Assembly: GCF_001005315.1 (NCBI RefSeq)
Contig: NZ_LBMG01000012.1
Location: forward strand, 61,927-125,926
DNA: 64,000 bases
Origin: Kordia jejudonensis
Lineage (GTDB): Bacteria; Bacteroidota; Bacteroidia; Flavobacteriales; Flavobacteriaceae
Reading direction: 5' to 3'
Of this stretch, positions 1-9,020 are shown one piece after another (position 1 is the first letter of the stretch; the number at the start of each line of letters is the position of its first letter). The notes under the pieces were generated by a model, which had not been told where the DNA came from, made no database searches, and was given only the letters and a program-made list of their open reading frames with translations. The position numbers and the translations under genes were made by a program.

Positions 1-141
1 TCCAACTGCTACAACAGTTCCACGTTGTTGCTTTTCTTGCGCTGAGTCTGGAATGTAAAGCCCTGAAGCCGTTTTTGTCGCCGCTGGCAATGGGGCAATC
101 AAAACTCTATCTGCTAGTGGTTTGATGTTAACTTTGCTCAT
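1..141 (-). CDS. groES: Co-chaperonin GroES, N-terminal part (cut by window edge)
   Basis: The reverse strand from 141 reads [15 protein letters not shown], then a stretch ending in RGTVVAVG, which is the classic start of the 10-kDa chaperonin. GroES forms the heptameric lid of the GroEL folding chamber in the cytoplasm. Only 47 codons lie in the window; the mobile loop and the C-terminal half are beyond the left edge, and groEL is expected further left. The ATG at 139-141 fits the usual family start. A sigma-54-like sequence lies upstream at 196-211. Confidence 0.93.
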   Translation of the reverse strand, partial: MSKVNIKPLADRVLIAPLPAATKTASGLYIPDSAQEKQQRGTVVAVG

Positions 142-195
142 TTTGTTAAATATTTTTTATTGATTAATTATGTTAATTTTTACGAGTAGCATATA

Positions 196-211
196 GTCAG
201 AAATTATGCCA
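196..211 (-). promoter_or_regulatory. Possible -24/-12 (sigma-54-like) promoter of groES
   Basis: On the minus strand this reads TGGCATAATTTCTGAC. It keeps TGGCA of the -24 box and TG of the -12 box at the right spacing, but lacks the usual GC of the -12 element. It lies about 55 bp upstream of the groES start. A sigma-54 activator is encoded nearby (2145-3398), but no direct link is shown. Confidence 0.3.
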
Positions 212-240
212 TTGTAGAAATGCTGACAAATTGAAACAAA

Positions 241-269
241 AAATGCCAGCTTGTCATAAGCTGGCATTT
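241..269 (-). terminator. Terminator after secG
   Basis: This is a perfect 12-bp stem (AAATGCCAGCTT paired with AAGCTGGCATTT) with a 5-nt loop. On the minus strand it is followed directly by a run of T, so it ends the secG-side operon before groES. Confidence 0.85.
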
Positions 270-292
270 TGTATCGTATACGTTCGAAAAAA

Positions 293-646
293 TTACTGTC
301 CGTCAGTGTTAGTTTCGTCAGTTGTATTTGTGTTTGAGTCTGCTGGAGGAGTAGTTTGCTCAGTAGTAGGAACTGTGTCTCCTGCTACTTTCGATTTTCC
401 ACTCGCGCTGCTTAAGTTGGTAAAGTTTGTTACTAAAATTAAACCAATTAAGATGGTTGCTAATGCCCATGTACTTTTATCAAGGAAATCGGTTGTTTTT
501 TGAACACCACCAATTTGCTGATTTCCGCCACCTCCGAAAGAAGAAGATAATCCTCCACCTTTTGGATTTTGTACCATTATTACTAACATTAATAAGAATG
601 CTACAATAAGGATTAAGATTATAAAAATGTAATAAGTTGAACTCAT
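293..646 (-). CDS. secG: Preprotein translocase subunit SecG
   Basis: A 117-aa inner-membrane protein. The first helix (about residues 5-25, FIILILIVAFLLMLVIMVQ) is followed by the family hallmark VQNPKGGGLSSSFGGG, then a second helix around residues 60-78. SecG is the accessory third subunit of the SecYEG translocon. The C-terminus is a Thr/Asn-rich low-complexity tail, as is common in Bacteroidota. It is the last gene of a minus-strand run; its start lies 6 nt from the stop of the preceding TPR gene, so they are probably co-transcribed. A strong terminator follows. Confidence 0.93.
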   Translation of the reverse strand: MSSTYYIFIILILIVAFLLMLVIMVQNPKGGGLSSSFGGGGNQQIGGVQKTTDFLDKSTWALATILIGLILVTNFTNLSSASGKSKVAGDTVPTTEQTTPPADSNTNTTDETNTDGQ

Positions 647-652
647 TTTGTA

Positions 653-1627
653 CTAATTATTTTGTTGTATTTTTTTTATTGCTCGAATTTGGTCTGCAAA
701 GAAACCACTTTTTTCTGGATATTTCAAAATTAATATATTATAAGCTTTAATTGCTTTTTTATATTTCTTTTGCTCCAAATATACTTTTGCCAATGTTTCC
801 GTCATTAAGATAGATTGGTCAACGGTTGAAACGTTTGCAAGATTGACTGTTTTTTCAAGTGTTGGCTTCGGTTTTATCTTCGGATTTTTTGCGATGAACT
901 TGTCAATCAGATTGAATCTTTTGTCTTTTTCGTTTTCCGCTACAGTACTATCTGTGTTCGTTTCTGCTTGTTGTGACTTTTGAGTTTCTTCCGTTTCTTT
1001 TGTTTCGTCTGAACGATCAATAGGTTTTAAATTGGTTAGTTGCAACCATTCTGAGAAAGAGTGTTTTTCTTTTTTCTGAAATTGTAGCGGTTTTCCAAGT
1101 TGTAATGTTTCTTCTGGCACGACTACTTTTTCAGTTATTTCTTCAATGGTTTTTTCTTCCTGAATGCTGTCTTCTTCTACCTTTATTAAAGGAGTTTGTG
1201 GTACTTTTGGTTGAAATAAGTTTGGATCAAGAATGGCATTTGCTTCTTGTATTTTTGTTTTGATAGCATCTTCCATGCGAAGATTTTTATCTACAGTGAC
1301 TTCTTCAACTTCTACAGGAATTTCATGGATATCAATAGCATCAGGATTGCGTTGTGCTTCTTTTATTGCGTTTGAAGTTTCGTGTTGCTCAAATAATTCA
1401 GATGTTATAAAATCGAATAGAATACTGCGATCTGTTGTGTGTGCAGCGGCTACTTTTAGACTTTGATTGTATTTGAAACTATCCTGATTTTTTAATCCTT
1501 TTAAGTATAAAATATGCGCCGCTTGAAAGTAAGGGAATTCTTTTGAGATATCGCCAATAGCTTCCGTTTGCGCAGCATTGATATACGCAGGATTTTTTAG
1601 AATGTATGTAAAATCAGAGATGTTCAT
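653..1627 (-). CDS. TPR-containing cytoplasmic protein, function unknown
   Basis: A 324-aa protein with no signal peptide. The N-terminal 90 residues are helical and contain the repeat-like FPYFQAAHILYLKGLK. The middle is charged, rich in Glu, Thr and Lys, and probably disordered. The C-terminus has a tetratricopeptide-like pair of helices (LAKVYLEQKKYKKAIKAYNI then KYPEKSGFFADQI). It sits between lptE and secG with gaps of 4 and 6 nt, so it belongs to the same transcript. The position suggests an envelope-related scaffold role, but nothing in the sequence gives a specific function. Confidence 0.75.
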   Translation of the reverse strand: MNISDFTYILKNPAYINAAQTEAIGDISKEFPYFQAAHILYLKGLKNQDSFKYNQSLKVAAAHTTDRSILFDFITSELFEQHETSNAIKEAQRNPDAIDIHEIPVEVEEVTVDKNLRMEDAIKTKIQEANAILDPNLFQPKVPQTPLIKVEEDSIQEEKTIEEITEKVVVPEETLQLGKPLQFQKKEKHSFSEWLQLTNLKPIDRSDETKETEETQKSQQAETNTDSTVAENEKDKRFNLIDKFIAKNPKIKPKPTLEKTVNLANVSTVDQSILMTETLAKVYLEQKKYKKAIKAYNILILKYPEKSGFFADQIRAIKKIQQNN

Positions 1628-1631
1628 GGTG

Positions 1632-2135
1632 TTACCAATTTGCTAAACTTGCATTGAAAATATCTAATGTGATACGGTCAAATATTTCTTCAAAAGCTAT
1701 CGATTGTACTGATGCTAATTGTGTACTTGCAGGATAATCGTAGAAAAACGAAAAACGTTGATCAAAGTCATCTTCAGGTCTGTTATTATGTGTAAAACGA
1801 ACTTGCACACCAATCGTTAAGCGGTTTTGAGCCGCAGTATTGTTTGCTGTAGCTGTCATAGGTGAAATTCGATATTCAACAATTTCACCTTCATATATTA
1901 AATCTCCATTAGATCGTACAAGCGTTAAACTTGTTTGGTTTTGGATTAAATCTTGTAAAGCGTTTGTGAAATCAATATCCAATCCTGGCTCTACTATTGG
2001 AGCACTGTTTTGGAAGAAGTTTACCTGATAGGTTTCAGCTTTTAGATCTCCTGTTCCTGTAAAGTTGTAAAATTTACAGCTTAGTAATAAGAGTGAAATG
2101 ATAATTGTGGTACTATATATTTTGATGTTTTTCAT
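1632..2135 (-). CDS. lptE: LPS assembly lipoprotein LptE family
   Basis: A 167-aa lipoprotein. It has a short N-terminal hydrophobic segment and a lipobox ending in LLLSC (Cys about residue 20). Next come the LptE-like pattern FYNFTGTGDL, then VNFFQN, the FTNALQDLIQNQTSLTLV segment and a beta-rich end. In this family LptE plugs the LptD barrel that places LPS in the outer leaflet of the outer membrane. It lies directly downstream of the sigma-54 activator (9 nt) and upstream of the TPR gene (4 nt). I recall this arrangement as common in Flavobacteriia. The family call is by overall pattern and position, since LptE is poorly conserved. Confidence 0.8.
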   Translation of the reverse strand: MKNIKIYSTTIIISLLLLSCKFYNFTGTGDLKAETYQVNFFQNSAPIVEPGLDIDFTNALQDLIQNQTSLTLVRSNGDLIYEGEIVEYRISPMTATANNTAAQNRLTIGVQVRFTHNNRPEDDFDQRFSFFYDYPASTQLASVQSIAFEEIFDRITLDIFNASLANW

Positions 2136-2144
2136 CGGTATGAA

Positions 2145-3398
2145 TTATAAATCGAATTGTTTGATTTTTCTATATAATGTGCGTTCTGAAATTCCTAATT
2201 CGCTTGCGGCAGCTTTGCGTTTTCCTTTGTTGCGTTCGAGTGCTTTTTTTATTAATTCGAGCTCTTTGTCATGAAGCGATAGTGTTTCTTCTTCTTCAAT
2301 TTCTTCTGCAAAATGATATTTGTCGGTTTCAGGAACTACAGTAACTTCAGGCGAAACAGGCAATAGTTTGATGTTTTCTTCTTCTTCTTCATGGAAAACT
2401 TCATCATCATCAGAGCCGTATATTTTTTGAATTAGGCTTTCATTTTCTTCTTGTACTTTTTGAGAAACTCCATTTTGCATGAGTTCCATGGTAAGTTTTT
2501 TTAAATCATTTAAGTCACTTTTCATGTCAAAGAGTACTTTGTAAAGAATTTCGCGTTCTGAGCTAAAGTCACTTTCACTTTTGGACGTTTCTATAACTGC
2601 GGGCAAGTTTCCAGTTGCATTTGGCAAGTATTGCTGTAACGTTTCGGCTGAAATTCTTCGATCTTCTTCTAACACAGATATTTGTTCGGCTACATTTCGC
2701 AATTGACGAATGTTCCCGTTCCAACGATATTTTGTGAGTATTGCAACAGCGTTTTCGTCCAAACGAATGGAAGGCATTTTGTATTTCATAGCAAAGTCAG
2801 AAGCAAATTTCCTGAATAGCAAATGAATGTCTTCTTTTCGTGCGCGCAACGGCGGAAGTAATATTTCAACGGTGCTTAAACGATAGTATAAATCTTCCCT
2901 AAATTTTCCTTTCTTGATCGCTTCAAACATATTAACGTTGGTTGCAGCTACTATACGAACATTGGTTTTTTGTACTTTGGACGAACCTACTTTTATAAAT
3001 TCTCCATTTTCCAACACACGCAATAAGCGCACTTGTGTTGTCAGTGGCAATTCGCCAACTTCATCTAAAAAAATAGTTCCGTTATCGGCAACTTCAAAGT
3101 ATCCATTTCGCGTTTGTGTTGCGCCAGTAAAGGCTCCTTTTTCATGTCCAAATAGTTCACTGTCGATAGTTCCTTCTGGAATTGCTCCACAGTTTACTGC
3201 AATGTATTTCCCGTGTTTTCTGTGCGATAGTGAGTGTATAATTTTTGGAATACTTTCTTTTCCAACACCACTTTCACCAGTAACAAGTACCGAAATGTCT
3301 GTTGGAGCTACTTGAATCGATTTTTCAATAGCACGATTAAGTCCAGCATCATTTCCAATGATTCCAAAACGTTGTTTTATAGCTTGTATGGATTCCAT
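2145..3398 (-). CDS. Sigma-54-dependent transcriptional activator (orphan, no receiver)
   Basis: A 417-aa AAA+ activator of sigma-54 RNA polymerase. Walker A GESGVGKE is at 41-48, the sigma-54 contact loop GAFTGA at about 88-93, and Walker B TIFLDEVGE follows. The C-terminal Fis-type helix-turn-helix ends in ASELGISERTLYRKIKQF. There is no N-terminal receiver or sensor domain: the AAA+ core begins at about residue 12. Control must therefore come from a partner protein or from expression level. The linker between the AAA+ core and the HTH (about 260-370) is acidic and contains many Glu. It precedes lptE by 9 nt, and its target promoters are not known. Confidence 0.92.
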   Translation of the reverse strand: MESIQAIKQRFGIIGNDAGLNRAIEKSIQVAPTDISVLVTGESGVGKESIPKIIHSLSHRKHGKYIAVNCGAIPEGTIDSELFGHEKGAFTGATQTRNGYFEVADNGTIFLDEVGELPLTTQVRLLRVLENGEFIKVGSSKVQKTNVRIVAATNVNMFEAIKKGKFREDLYYRLSTVEILLPPLRARKEDIHLLFRKFASDFAMKYKMPSIRLDENAVAILTKYRWNGNIRQLRNVAEQISVLEEDRRISAETLQQYLPNATGNLPAVIETSKSESDFSSEREILYKVLFDMKSDLNDLKKLTMELMQNGVSQKVQEENESLIQKIYGSDDDEVFHEEEEENIKLLPVSPEVTVVPETDKYHFAEEIEEEETLSLHDKELELIKKALERNKGKRKAAASELGISERTLYRKIKQFDL

Positions 3399-3416
3399 GT
3401 TTTTGTGCGTTGTTTT

Positions 3417-4403
3417 TTAATTTATGTATTGAAAAGTTTCATCGATGGTAATGATAACGTCATTTGAGATATTTGGCAGCGATGAATATAATGTGCCACT
3501 TCTGCTGATGATTCTATTGCCTGCATCGTATTGTACATCTAAGTTTGATGCTCCTTGCATAGTTGTGACTCCTGTAACATTGTTATTACTGTACACCATG
3601 GCTTGCCAATGCTCATATTGATCGTCATATTCATCATAGAATATTAAAAATTTATACAAATCATTCATCGTCAGACTTAATGGATTCTGATTGGTGTCAT
3701 GTGTGTATGTAAATGTATTTGGATCTTGTCCCGTAATTGCTGCGGAGACTAAGTTGCCGTTGCTGTCGTACGTAATGTTTTCTGTTTTGACAACAACACC
3801 GCTTTCCATCGTTTCTCTTTTTATAAGTCTGTTATCATCATCAAATGTAAATTTTGTGCTGTATATTGTTCCTTCTTTTACACGTGTTACTTCATTGACG
3901 AAATGTGAAAATGTAAATGTGAAATTTTCCGTAGCATCTTCTAAATCTTCATAAACAATAGTTGCAATTTTTCCAACATTGTAGGTCACTGAAGCTCTAT
4001 TGGTAATTACTCCACCAATTCTTGTTATGGCTCCAATAACTCTTGTATTTTGATCTCTAATAATAGCAGCATTTGCATCTACCGTTATTCCTAAAAAGGT
4101 TAAACTTGTATTTTGTGATAGAAATTGATTTTGACTATTAATTGTAAAATCTGTCGTAAACGAAGTGTCGCTTCCATTACTCGTAAATACTTTTCCGTAG
4201 TTGTAATTACTTAATTGAATGTCGCCTCCTGGATCTGTTGGCGGATTAGGATCAGGATTCATTGGATCTACAGGATCAGGTTCTGTAGGATTTACAACTG
4301 CGGGAACTTCTTCTACAATAATTTCGAAGTCAACAGGCTCATTATCACATGAAAAACATAAAAATGCCAATACTATGGTTGTCAATACAAACGTTTTTTT
4401 CAT
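3417..4403 (-). CDS. Lipoprotein with RHS/YD-like repeats, paralogue of the next gene
   Basis: A 328-aa predicted lipoprotein with signal peptide and lipobox ending FLCFSC (Cys about residue 19). An Asp/Pro linker follows (VNPTEPDPVDPMNPDP), then a beta-rich body with YD-repeat-like strings such as TYDSNGNLVSA and YDAGNRIISRSG. These resemble the RHS-style wrapping repeats of surface proteins. It is clearly paralogous to 4447-5412: same signal peptide, same order of parts, same closing motif. The proteins are probably anchored in the outer membrane and exposed to periplasm or surface. The function is unknown. Confidence 0.7.
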   Translation of the reverse strand: MKKTFVLTTIVLAFLCFSCDNEPVDFEIIVEEVPAVVNPTEPDPVDPMNPDPNPPTDPGGDIQLSNYNYGKVFTSNGSDTSFTTDFTINSQNQFLSQNTSLTFLGITVDANAAIIRDQNTRVIGAITRIGGVITNRASVTYNVGKIATIVYEDLEDATENFTFTFSHFVNEVTRVKEGTIYSTKFTFDDDNRLIKRETMESGVVVKTENITYDSNGNLVSAAITGQDPNTFTYTHDTNQNPLSLTMNDLYKFLIFYDEYDDQYEHWQAMVYSNNNVTGVTTMQGASNLDVQYDAGNRIISRSGTLYSSLPNISNDVIITIDETFQYIN

Positions 4404-4446
4404 TGGACTAATTTTTATGAGTTATACCTAATTTTAGCGTGCTTTT

Positions 4447-5412
4447 TTAATATTGATACGCTTCAGACTGAGCAATAGTTACGCCATCGCCTAAATCGTA
4501 ATTTCCACTTTTACTGATGATATTGTTGTTGGCGTCATATTGCGGATTGAAGTTGAAATTTCCTTGTGGAGTTTCTCCAGCGATCCAATTGTTTTCACTG
4601 TGAAAATTGGCAAGTGTTCCGCCGATATCTTCCTCTTCTTCCGTATTGAATACAGAAAGTTGATATTGATCTGCAAATACCGCTTTTAATGGATTTGTAA
4701 ATGTATCATACGTATAGTTATTTACTTCTGTTGTTCCGTTGGCTTCTACAGTTGATGACATGCAGTTTCCGTTACTAGCGTAGGTAAATGTTTCTACACG
4801 TGTAGATGTACCTGCATCAAACCATTCAACACGTGATACTCTACTTGTAGCAGCATCAAATGTATATGTAGTGGTTACGGTAGAACCTTCGATTGTTTTT
4901 TCAACAGTATCTCCTGTGTAGGTAAAATTGAATGTATAGTTTTCTGTAGGATCTTCTAAGAATTCATATTGTATGCGCGAAATGTTTGCGCCGTCATATG
5001 TAATTGTAGTCCTGTTTGTTGGCATTCCACCAGCATTATCTTCTATCAGTGTAAGATTTCCATTTGTTTCTCTTGTAAATGTACTGAGTGAATTTACCAT
5101 AACGCCAAAGGTTGTAATTTCAATATTAGCGCTTGTTACAGCACCGTTTTGAATATTAAAATCGGTATCTGTAATGATTTCGCCAAAAATAGGCACATTC
5201 GTTGTTACATCATATGTATACACAGATAATTGACCTGTAGTCGGATTTGTTGGATCCGTAGGATTCGTTGGATCTGTTGGGTTGGTAGGATCTGTTGGAT
5301 CGGTAGGAACTGTCGGATTTGTTACTTCAATATCAAAATTTATAGGTTCATCATCACATGAAAAGCATAAAAAAGCTACAAGTATTGAAGTTAATAAAAG
5401 TGTTTTTTTCAT
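4447..5412 (-). CDS. Lipoprotein with TNPTDP linker repeats, paralogue of the previous gene
   Basis: The open frame extends to 5499, but the real start is the internal ATG at 5412, which begins MKKTLLLTSILVAFLCFSC, a lipoprotein signal matching the paralogue. The longer start would add a basic, non-signal-like leader overlapping miaB. The mature protein opens with a Pro/Thr/Asp linker containing about five tandem copies of a TDPTNP-type unit. A beta-rich body with YD-like strings follows (YDANNNIISKSG near the end). The linker DNA is a short-period repeat and may vary in length between strains. The function is unknown; surface display is inferred. Confidence 0.72.
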   Translation of the reverse strand: MKKTLLLTSILVAFLCFSCDDEPINFDIEVTNPTVPTDPTDPTNPTDPTNPTDPTNPTTGQLSVYTYDVTTNVPIFGEIITDTDFNIQNGAVTSANIEITTFGVMVNSLSTFTRETNGNLTLIEDNAGGMPTNRTTITYDGANISRIQYEFLEDPTENYTFNFTYTGDTVEKTIEGSTVTTTYTFDAATSRVSRVEWFDAGTSTRVETFTYASNGNCMSSTVEANGTTEVNNYTYDTFTNPLKAVFADQYQLSVFNTEEEEDIGGTLANFHSENNWIAGETPQGNFNFNPQYDANNNIISKSGNYDLGDGVTIAQSEAYQY

Positions 5413-5444
5413 TTTGTTATTGTTAGAGTGTTGGTTTTTTGTGT

Positions 5445-6890
5445 TTAATTGTTTTCTGAATGTGCAATCGCTTCTCCAATAAGAGTTGCAGATGTACAAT
5501 CGTTTATTTTTACATTGACAAATTCGCCAAGTTGATAGTGTTCTTTAGGAAAAACCACAACTGTATTATGAGAGGTTCTTCCTTTCCAATGCGTATCTGA
5601 TTTTTTAGAAGTGCCGTCAATCAGTACTTCTTGTATTGTATTTAGATACGCTTGAGTTCTAAATGCGCTATGTTTTCGTTGCAGTTCAATAATTTCTGCA
5701 AGTCTTCGTTTTTTTGTTTCTTCAGGAATGTCGTCTTCCATTTTTCTTCCAGCCATTGTTCCAGGGCGTTCAGAATAGGTAAACATGTATCCAAAATGAT
5801 ATTTTACATAGTCCATTAAAGATAAAGTATCTTGATGATCTTCTTCGGTTTCGGTTGGAAAACCAGCAATTAAATCTTGTGAAACTGCACAGCCAGGTAA
5901 TATTTCCTGAATTTTATCTATTAACGTAAAATATTCTTCACGCGTATGCAAACGATTCATTTCTTTTAAAATACGATTGCTTCCACTTTGCACAGGTAAA
6001 TGTATGTGTTTGCAAATGTTTTTGTGTTTTTTCATCACATGAAATACATTTTCATGCATATCTTGTGGATTCGAAGTGGAGAAACGAACGCGTAGTTTTG
6101 GAAATTTTGTTGCTACCATATCTAACAACTTTGCAAAATTGACCGCCGTAGCTTTTTGCATTTCAGACGCTTTTTCAAAATCTTTCTTCAAGCCGCCGCC
6201 GTACCATAAAAAGCTATCTACATTTTGTCCTAATAAGGTTACTTCCTTAAAATTCTTATCTGAAAGTTCTTGAATTTCTTCTAAAATCGATTGCGGATCA
6301 CGACTACGTTCGCGTCCACGTGTAAACGGAACTACGCAAAATGTACACATGTTATCGCAACCTCTCGTGATAGAAACTAAAGCGCTGACACCATTTGTAT
6401 TTAGCCGAACTGGCGCAATATCGCCATAAGTTTCATCTTTAGAAAGGACTACATTTACAGCGTTTCTACCTTCGTCAATTTCTTCAATCAAATTTGGTAA
6501 ATCTTTGTAAGCATCTGGTCCAACGACCATGTCTACTATTTTTTCTTCTTCTAAAAATTTACTCTTTAAGCGTTCTGCCATACAGCCCAACACACCTACT
6601 TTCATCTTTGGATTATGACGTTTTACGGCATTGTATTTTTCCAAACGTTTACGAACTGTTTGTTCTGCTTTGTCACGAATAGAGCAAGTATTTACCAATA
6701 CTAAATCGGCTTCTTCCAATCGATCCGTGGTATTAAAACCTTCCTTAGCCAAAATAGAAGCCACTACTTCGCTATCTGCAAAATTCATCTGGCAACCATA
6801 ACTTTCAATATACAATTTTCGTGTATTTTCAGGTTTTTTTGCTAAAACAATGCTTTCTCCTTGTTTGCTTTCGTCTATAATCTTCTCCAT
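5445..6890 (-). CDS. miaB: tRNA-2-methylthio-N6-dimethylallyladenosine synthase MiaB
   Basis: A 481-aa radical-SAM methylthiotransferase that adds the 2-methylthio group to i6A37 of tRNAs reading UNN codons. The N-terminal UPF0004 domain has the three cluster cysteines at C33 ([11 protein letters not shown]), C69 (NTCSIRDKA) and C103 (GCMAERLK). The radical-SAM triad C178/C182/C185 lies in [13 protein letters not shown]. The C-terminal TRAM domain, which binds RNA, covers about 415-475. Length and all catalytic cysteines fit an active enzyme. A TAnnTTTG box upstream at 6933-6940 suggests its own promoter. Confidence 0.96.
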   Translation of the reverse strand: MEKIIDESKQGESIVLAKKPENTRKLYIESYGCQMNFADSEVVASILAKEGFNTTDRLEEADLVLVNTCSIRDKAEQTVRKRLEKYNAVKRHNPKMKVGVLGCMAERLKSKFLEEEKIVDMVVGPDAYKDLPNLIEEIDEGRNAVNVVLSKDETYGDIAPVRLNTNGVSALVSITRGCDNMCTFCVVPFTRGRERSRDPQSILEEIQELSDKNFKEVTLLGQNVDSFLWYGGGLKKDFEKASEMQKATAVNFAKLLDMVATKFPKLRVRFSTSNPQDMHENVFHVMKKHKNICKHIHLPVQSGSNRILKEMNRLHTREEYFTLIDKIQEILPGCAVSQDLIAGFPTETEEDHQDTLSLMDYVKYHFGYMFTYSERPGTMAGRKMEDDIPEETKKRRLAEIIELQRKHSAFRTQAYLNTIQEVLIDGTSKKSDTHWKGRTSHNTVVVFPKEHYQLGEFVNVKINDCTSATLIGEAIAHSENN

Positions 6891-6932
6891 GTATGTTGTA
6901 GTCTAAACGGTAGTTTGCTATCAATTAAGATG

Positions 6933-6940
6933 CAAAGATA
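6933..6940 (-). promoter_or_regulatory. -7 promoter box of miaB
   Basis: On the minus strand this is TATCTTTG, a perfect match to the Bacteroidota -7 element TAnnTTTG. It lies about 45 bp upstream of the miaB ATG. No well-spaced TTG -33 element was seen. Confidence 0.55.
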
Positions 6941-7027
6941 GAATTATTTCAAAACAAGTGACATAATGGCATGTTAAATAACGTCCGATCTTTTTTGCTT
7001 AAATGAAAAGGCTTTCAATAATTCTGC

Positions 7028-7035
7028 TATTTTTG
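7028..7035 (+). promoter_or_regulatory. -7 promoter box of the membrane-protein gene
   Basis: TATTTTTG, a perfect TAnnTTTG element, ends 22 bp upstream of the ATG at 7058. No clear TTG at the ideal spacing was found. Confidence 0.5.
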
Positions 7036-7057
7036 TGACCGATTGAAATGAATAGCT

Positions 7058-7882
7058 ATGAATAAAGAAGTATTGCAGGAAAAAATAGAAGCTGAAAAAG
7101 AGTTGTCATTTGAACATATAATGAGTGAGTCAGGAACGCTATTTACTAAAGTTTGGGGACAAGCATTGCTAAGTAGTTTGCTTATTTCAGTAGTTTCTGC
7201 TGGTATGGCAATTTTATGTTTTATACCGTACATGATTACACTTTTATCATTAGGAATTTCTTCGAAATTTATAGACTTACATAGTTCAAATGATGATCGT
7301 TTTGAAATATTTTCAATTATATTTAGTGGGATATTTTCTGTACTTGCAGCCGCTGTTTTTATAGCAATTTCCGCAGCATTTATCCGTATTTGTAAAATGA
7401 AAGATCACAACCGACAAGGTTATCATGATTTCTTTTTTTTCTTTAAAAAAACATACTATTCAAAACTTCTGCTTTTAGGAGCAATTGCCATGGCAATTAG
7501 TATTCCTTCGGCATATTACTTGTCGTACATTCCATTGGTATATTTAATTGTTCCAATTTTTTACGGCATTACTATTTTCACCTTTAATTATGAACTGAAC
7601 GTAAAAGATATTATCAGTCTTGGTTTCAAGCTCGGTACAGAAAAATGGTTAATTTCCTTAGGATTTCTTTTCATTGTAAGTTTCTTTTCTGTCGTTGTTG
7701 GAATGCTTCTTTGCGGATTTGGATTCATCGCTACCATGACGTTCGTACATATACCTTTATACGTAATTTACAAAAATATTGTTGGTTTTGATGATGAAAA
7801 ACCTGTAGATGCCTATCAGGAAAAAACAGATTTAATCATTCAGAAAATCAATGAATTAAACATCAACGACCAAAAAAAGTAA
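7058..7882 (+). CDS. Multi-pass inner-membrane protein, function unknown
   Basis: A 274-aa protein with about six predicted membrane helices, grouped at residues 36-67, 83-110, 137-175 and 198-238. The ends are charged and cytoplasm-like: an N-terminal 30-residue Glu-rich segment and a Lys/Asp-rich tail. I do not recognise the family. It is transcribed away from miaB behind its own TAnnTTTG box. The lipoprotein gene starts 73 bp downstream on the same strand. Confidence 0.7.
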   Translation: MNKEVLQEKIEAEKELSFEHIMSESGTLFTKVWGQALLSSLLISVVSAGMAILCFIPYMITLLSLGISSKFIDLHSSNDDRFEIFSIIFSGIFSVLAAAVFIAISAAFIRICKMKDHNRQGYHDFFFFFKKTYYSKLLLLGAIAMAISIPSAYYLSYIPLVYLIVPIFYGITIFTFNYELNVKDIISLGFKLGTEKWLISLGFLFIVSFFSVVVGMLLCGFGFIATMTFVHIPLYVIYKNIVGFDDEKPVDAYQEKTDLIIQKINELNINDQKK

Positions 7883-7955
7883 CATTTTTTACGTTTTTGG
7901 GAACCTTTTCAAAAAATGATGCGTCTCTATATACAGAACATTAATACCAATTGTT

Positions 7956-9020
7956 ATGAGAAGTCATTTATTAAAAGTATGTATCGTAAGTTTTTTAGTC
8001 ATATGTGTGAATTCCTGTTCGGATTTAGATGATAATGAAGAAATAGGAACTGTTAATATTGAAAATCTAATTGAAAAAGAATCGGAGCTTTTCGGTTTAA
8101 TAGCGCGCGTTGCCGACACAGATTCGGACGCAGAAATTACCTGTATCAAATTCATTTACTCGTTTACAATGCTAGAATTTAATAGCAATGTAGAAGTTGT
8201 AGCGCAACATGTCGTTTCCAGCGATGCACAATTTAGCACTATCTTAGAAAACATAGCCGCAGGAAACAGTATTGGAATCAATTTTCCTATTCAAAGTACA
8301 CTGGAAAATGGAGACGAATTTCTAATTCAGGACAAAGATGAACTCAAACAAGCTATTGATGATTGTATCGAATTACAACAAACTACCATTGCTGGAAACT
8401 GTCGTCAACTATTGCAAGAATGTGTTTGGATTGTCAGTCATGATGATCCTACGGTAGATACCTATGAAAATGCAGTATTTGATATTGCAGAAGACGGAAC
8501 ATTTAACTTCTATAACAACGGCGAACTATTTGAAGGCACACGTATTGTATATTTCATTGAAGACGAATTGCACATCAACATTGCGTTTGAAGCAGCAAGT
8601 GCCACAGCAGACGACTGGAATTTTGATTGGAAAACAGAAATCTTATCAGACAACATGATGCAACTTACAAACATTGACGATGTCGTCATAACACTGACAA
8701 AAGAGTGCGAAGAGGAAAACTATTGTACGGAACTGATATTTGTAGAATGCGAAGACATTGATGGTTCTGAAACTTCCGAATTTATATTTGAAGAATACAT
8801 ACCTTGTATCATTGAAATAAAAGATTTGGACGAATTAACGGCAAATGATACCATTGCATTTTATGAAACAGAAATAGATGCCAACAGTCAAACAAATCCA
8901 TTACCTTTAAACTCGTATCAAAATATAGCAAGCGTACAAACTATATATGTGCGGATTGATTATGATATGAGCACAGACTTTATTTTAATTCCAATTGAAA
9001 TACAAGCTGTCAGTTGTTAA
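7956..9020 (+). CDS. Acidic Cys-containing lipoprotein, function unknown
   Basis: A 354-aa predicted lipoprotein. The signal runs through about residue 20 with lipobox VNSC followed by SDLDDNEE, an acidic stretch after the lipid anchor that favours export to the surface in Bacteroidota. The body is strongly acidic with paired cysteines (CRQLLQECVW, CEEENYCTELIFVECED). These may form disulphides. Its stop codon overlaps the likely TTG start of the sigma-factor gene, so the two may be translationally coupled. I recognise no enzymatic motif. Confidence 0.7.
   Translation: MRSHLLKVCIVSFLVICVNSCSDLDDNEEIGTVNIENLIEKESELFGLIARVADTDSDAEITCIKFIYSFTMLEFNSNVEVVAQHVVSSDAQFSTILENIAAGNSIGINFPIQSTLENGDEFLIQDKDELKQAIDDCIELQQTTIAGNCRQLLQECVWIVSHDDPTVDTYENAVFDIAEDGTFNFYNNGELFEGTRIVYFIEDELHINIAFEAASATADDWNFDWKTEILSDNMMQLTNIDDVVITLTKECEEENYCTELIFVECEDIDGSETSEFIFEEYIPCIIEIKDLDELTANDTIAFYETEIDANSQTNPLPLNSYQNIASVQTIYVRIDYDMSTDFILIPIEIQAVSC

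Noticed and set aside
5220..5320. CRISPR-like or satellite array
   Set aside because: The repeats are in frame and encode a Pro/Thr/Asp linker. They have no unique spacers.
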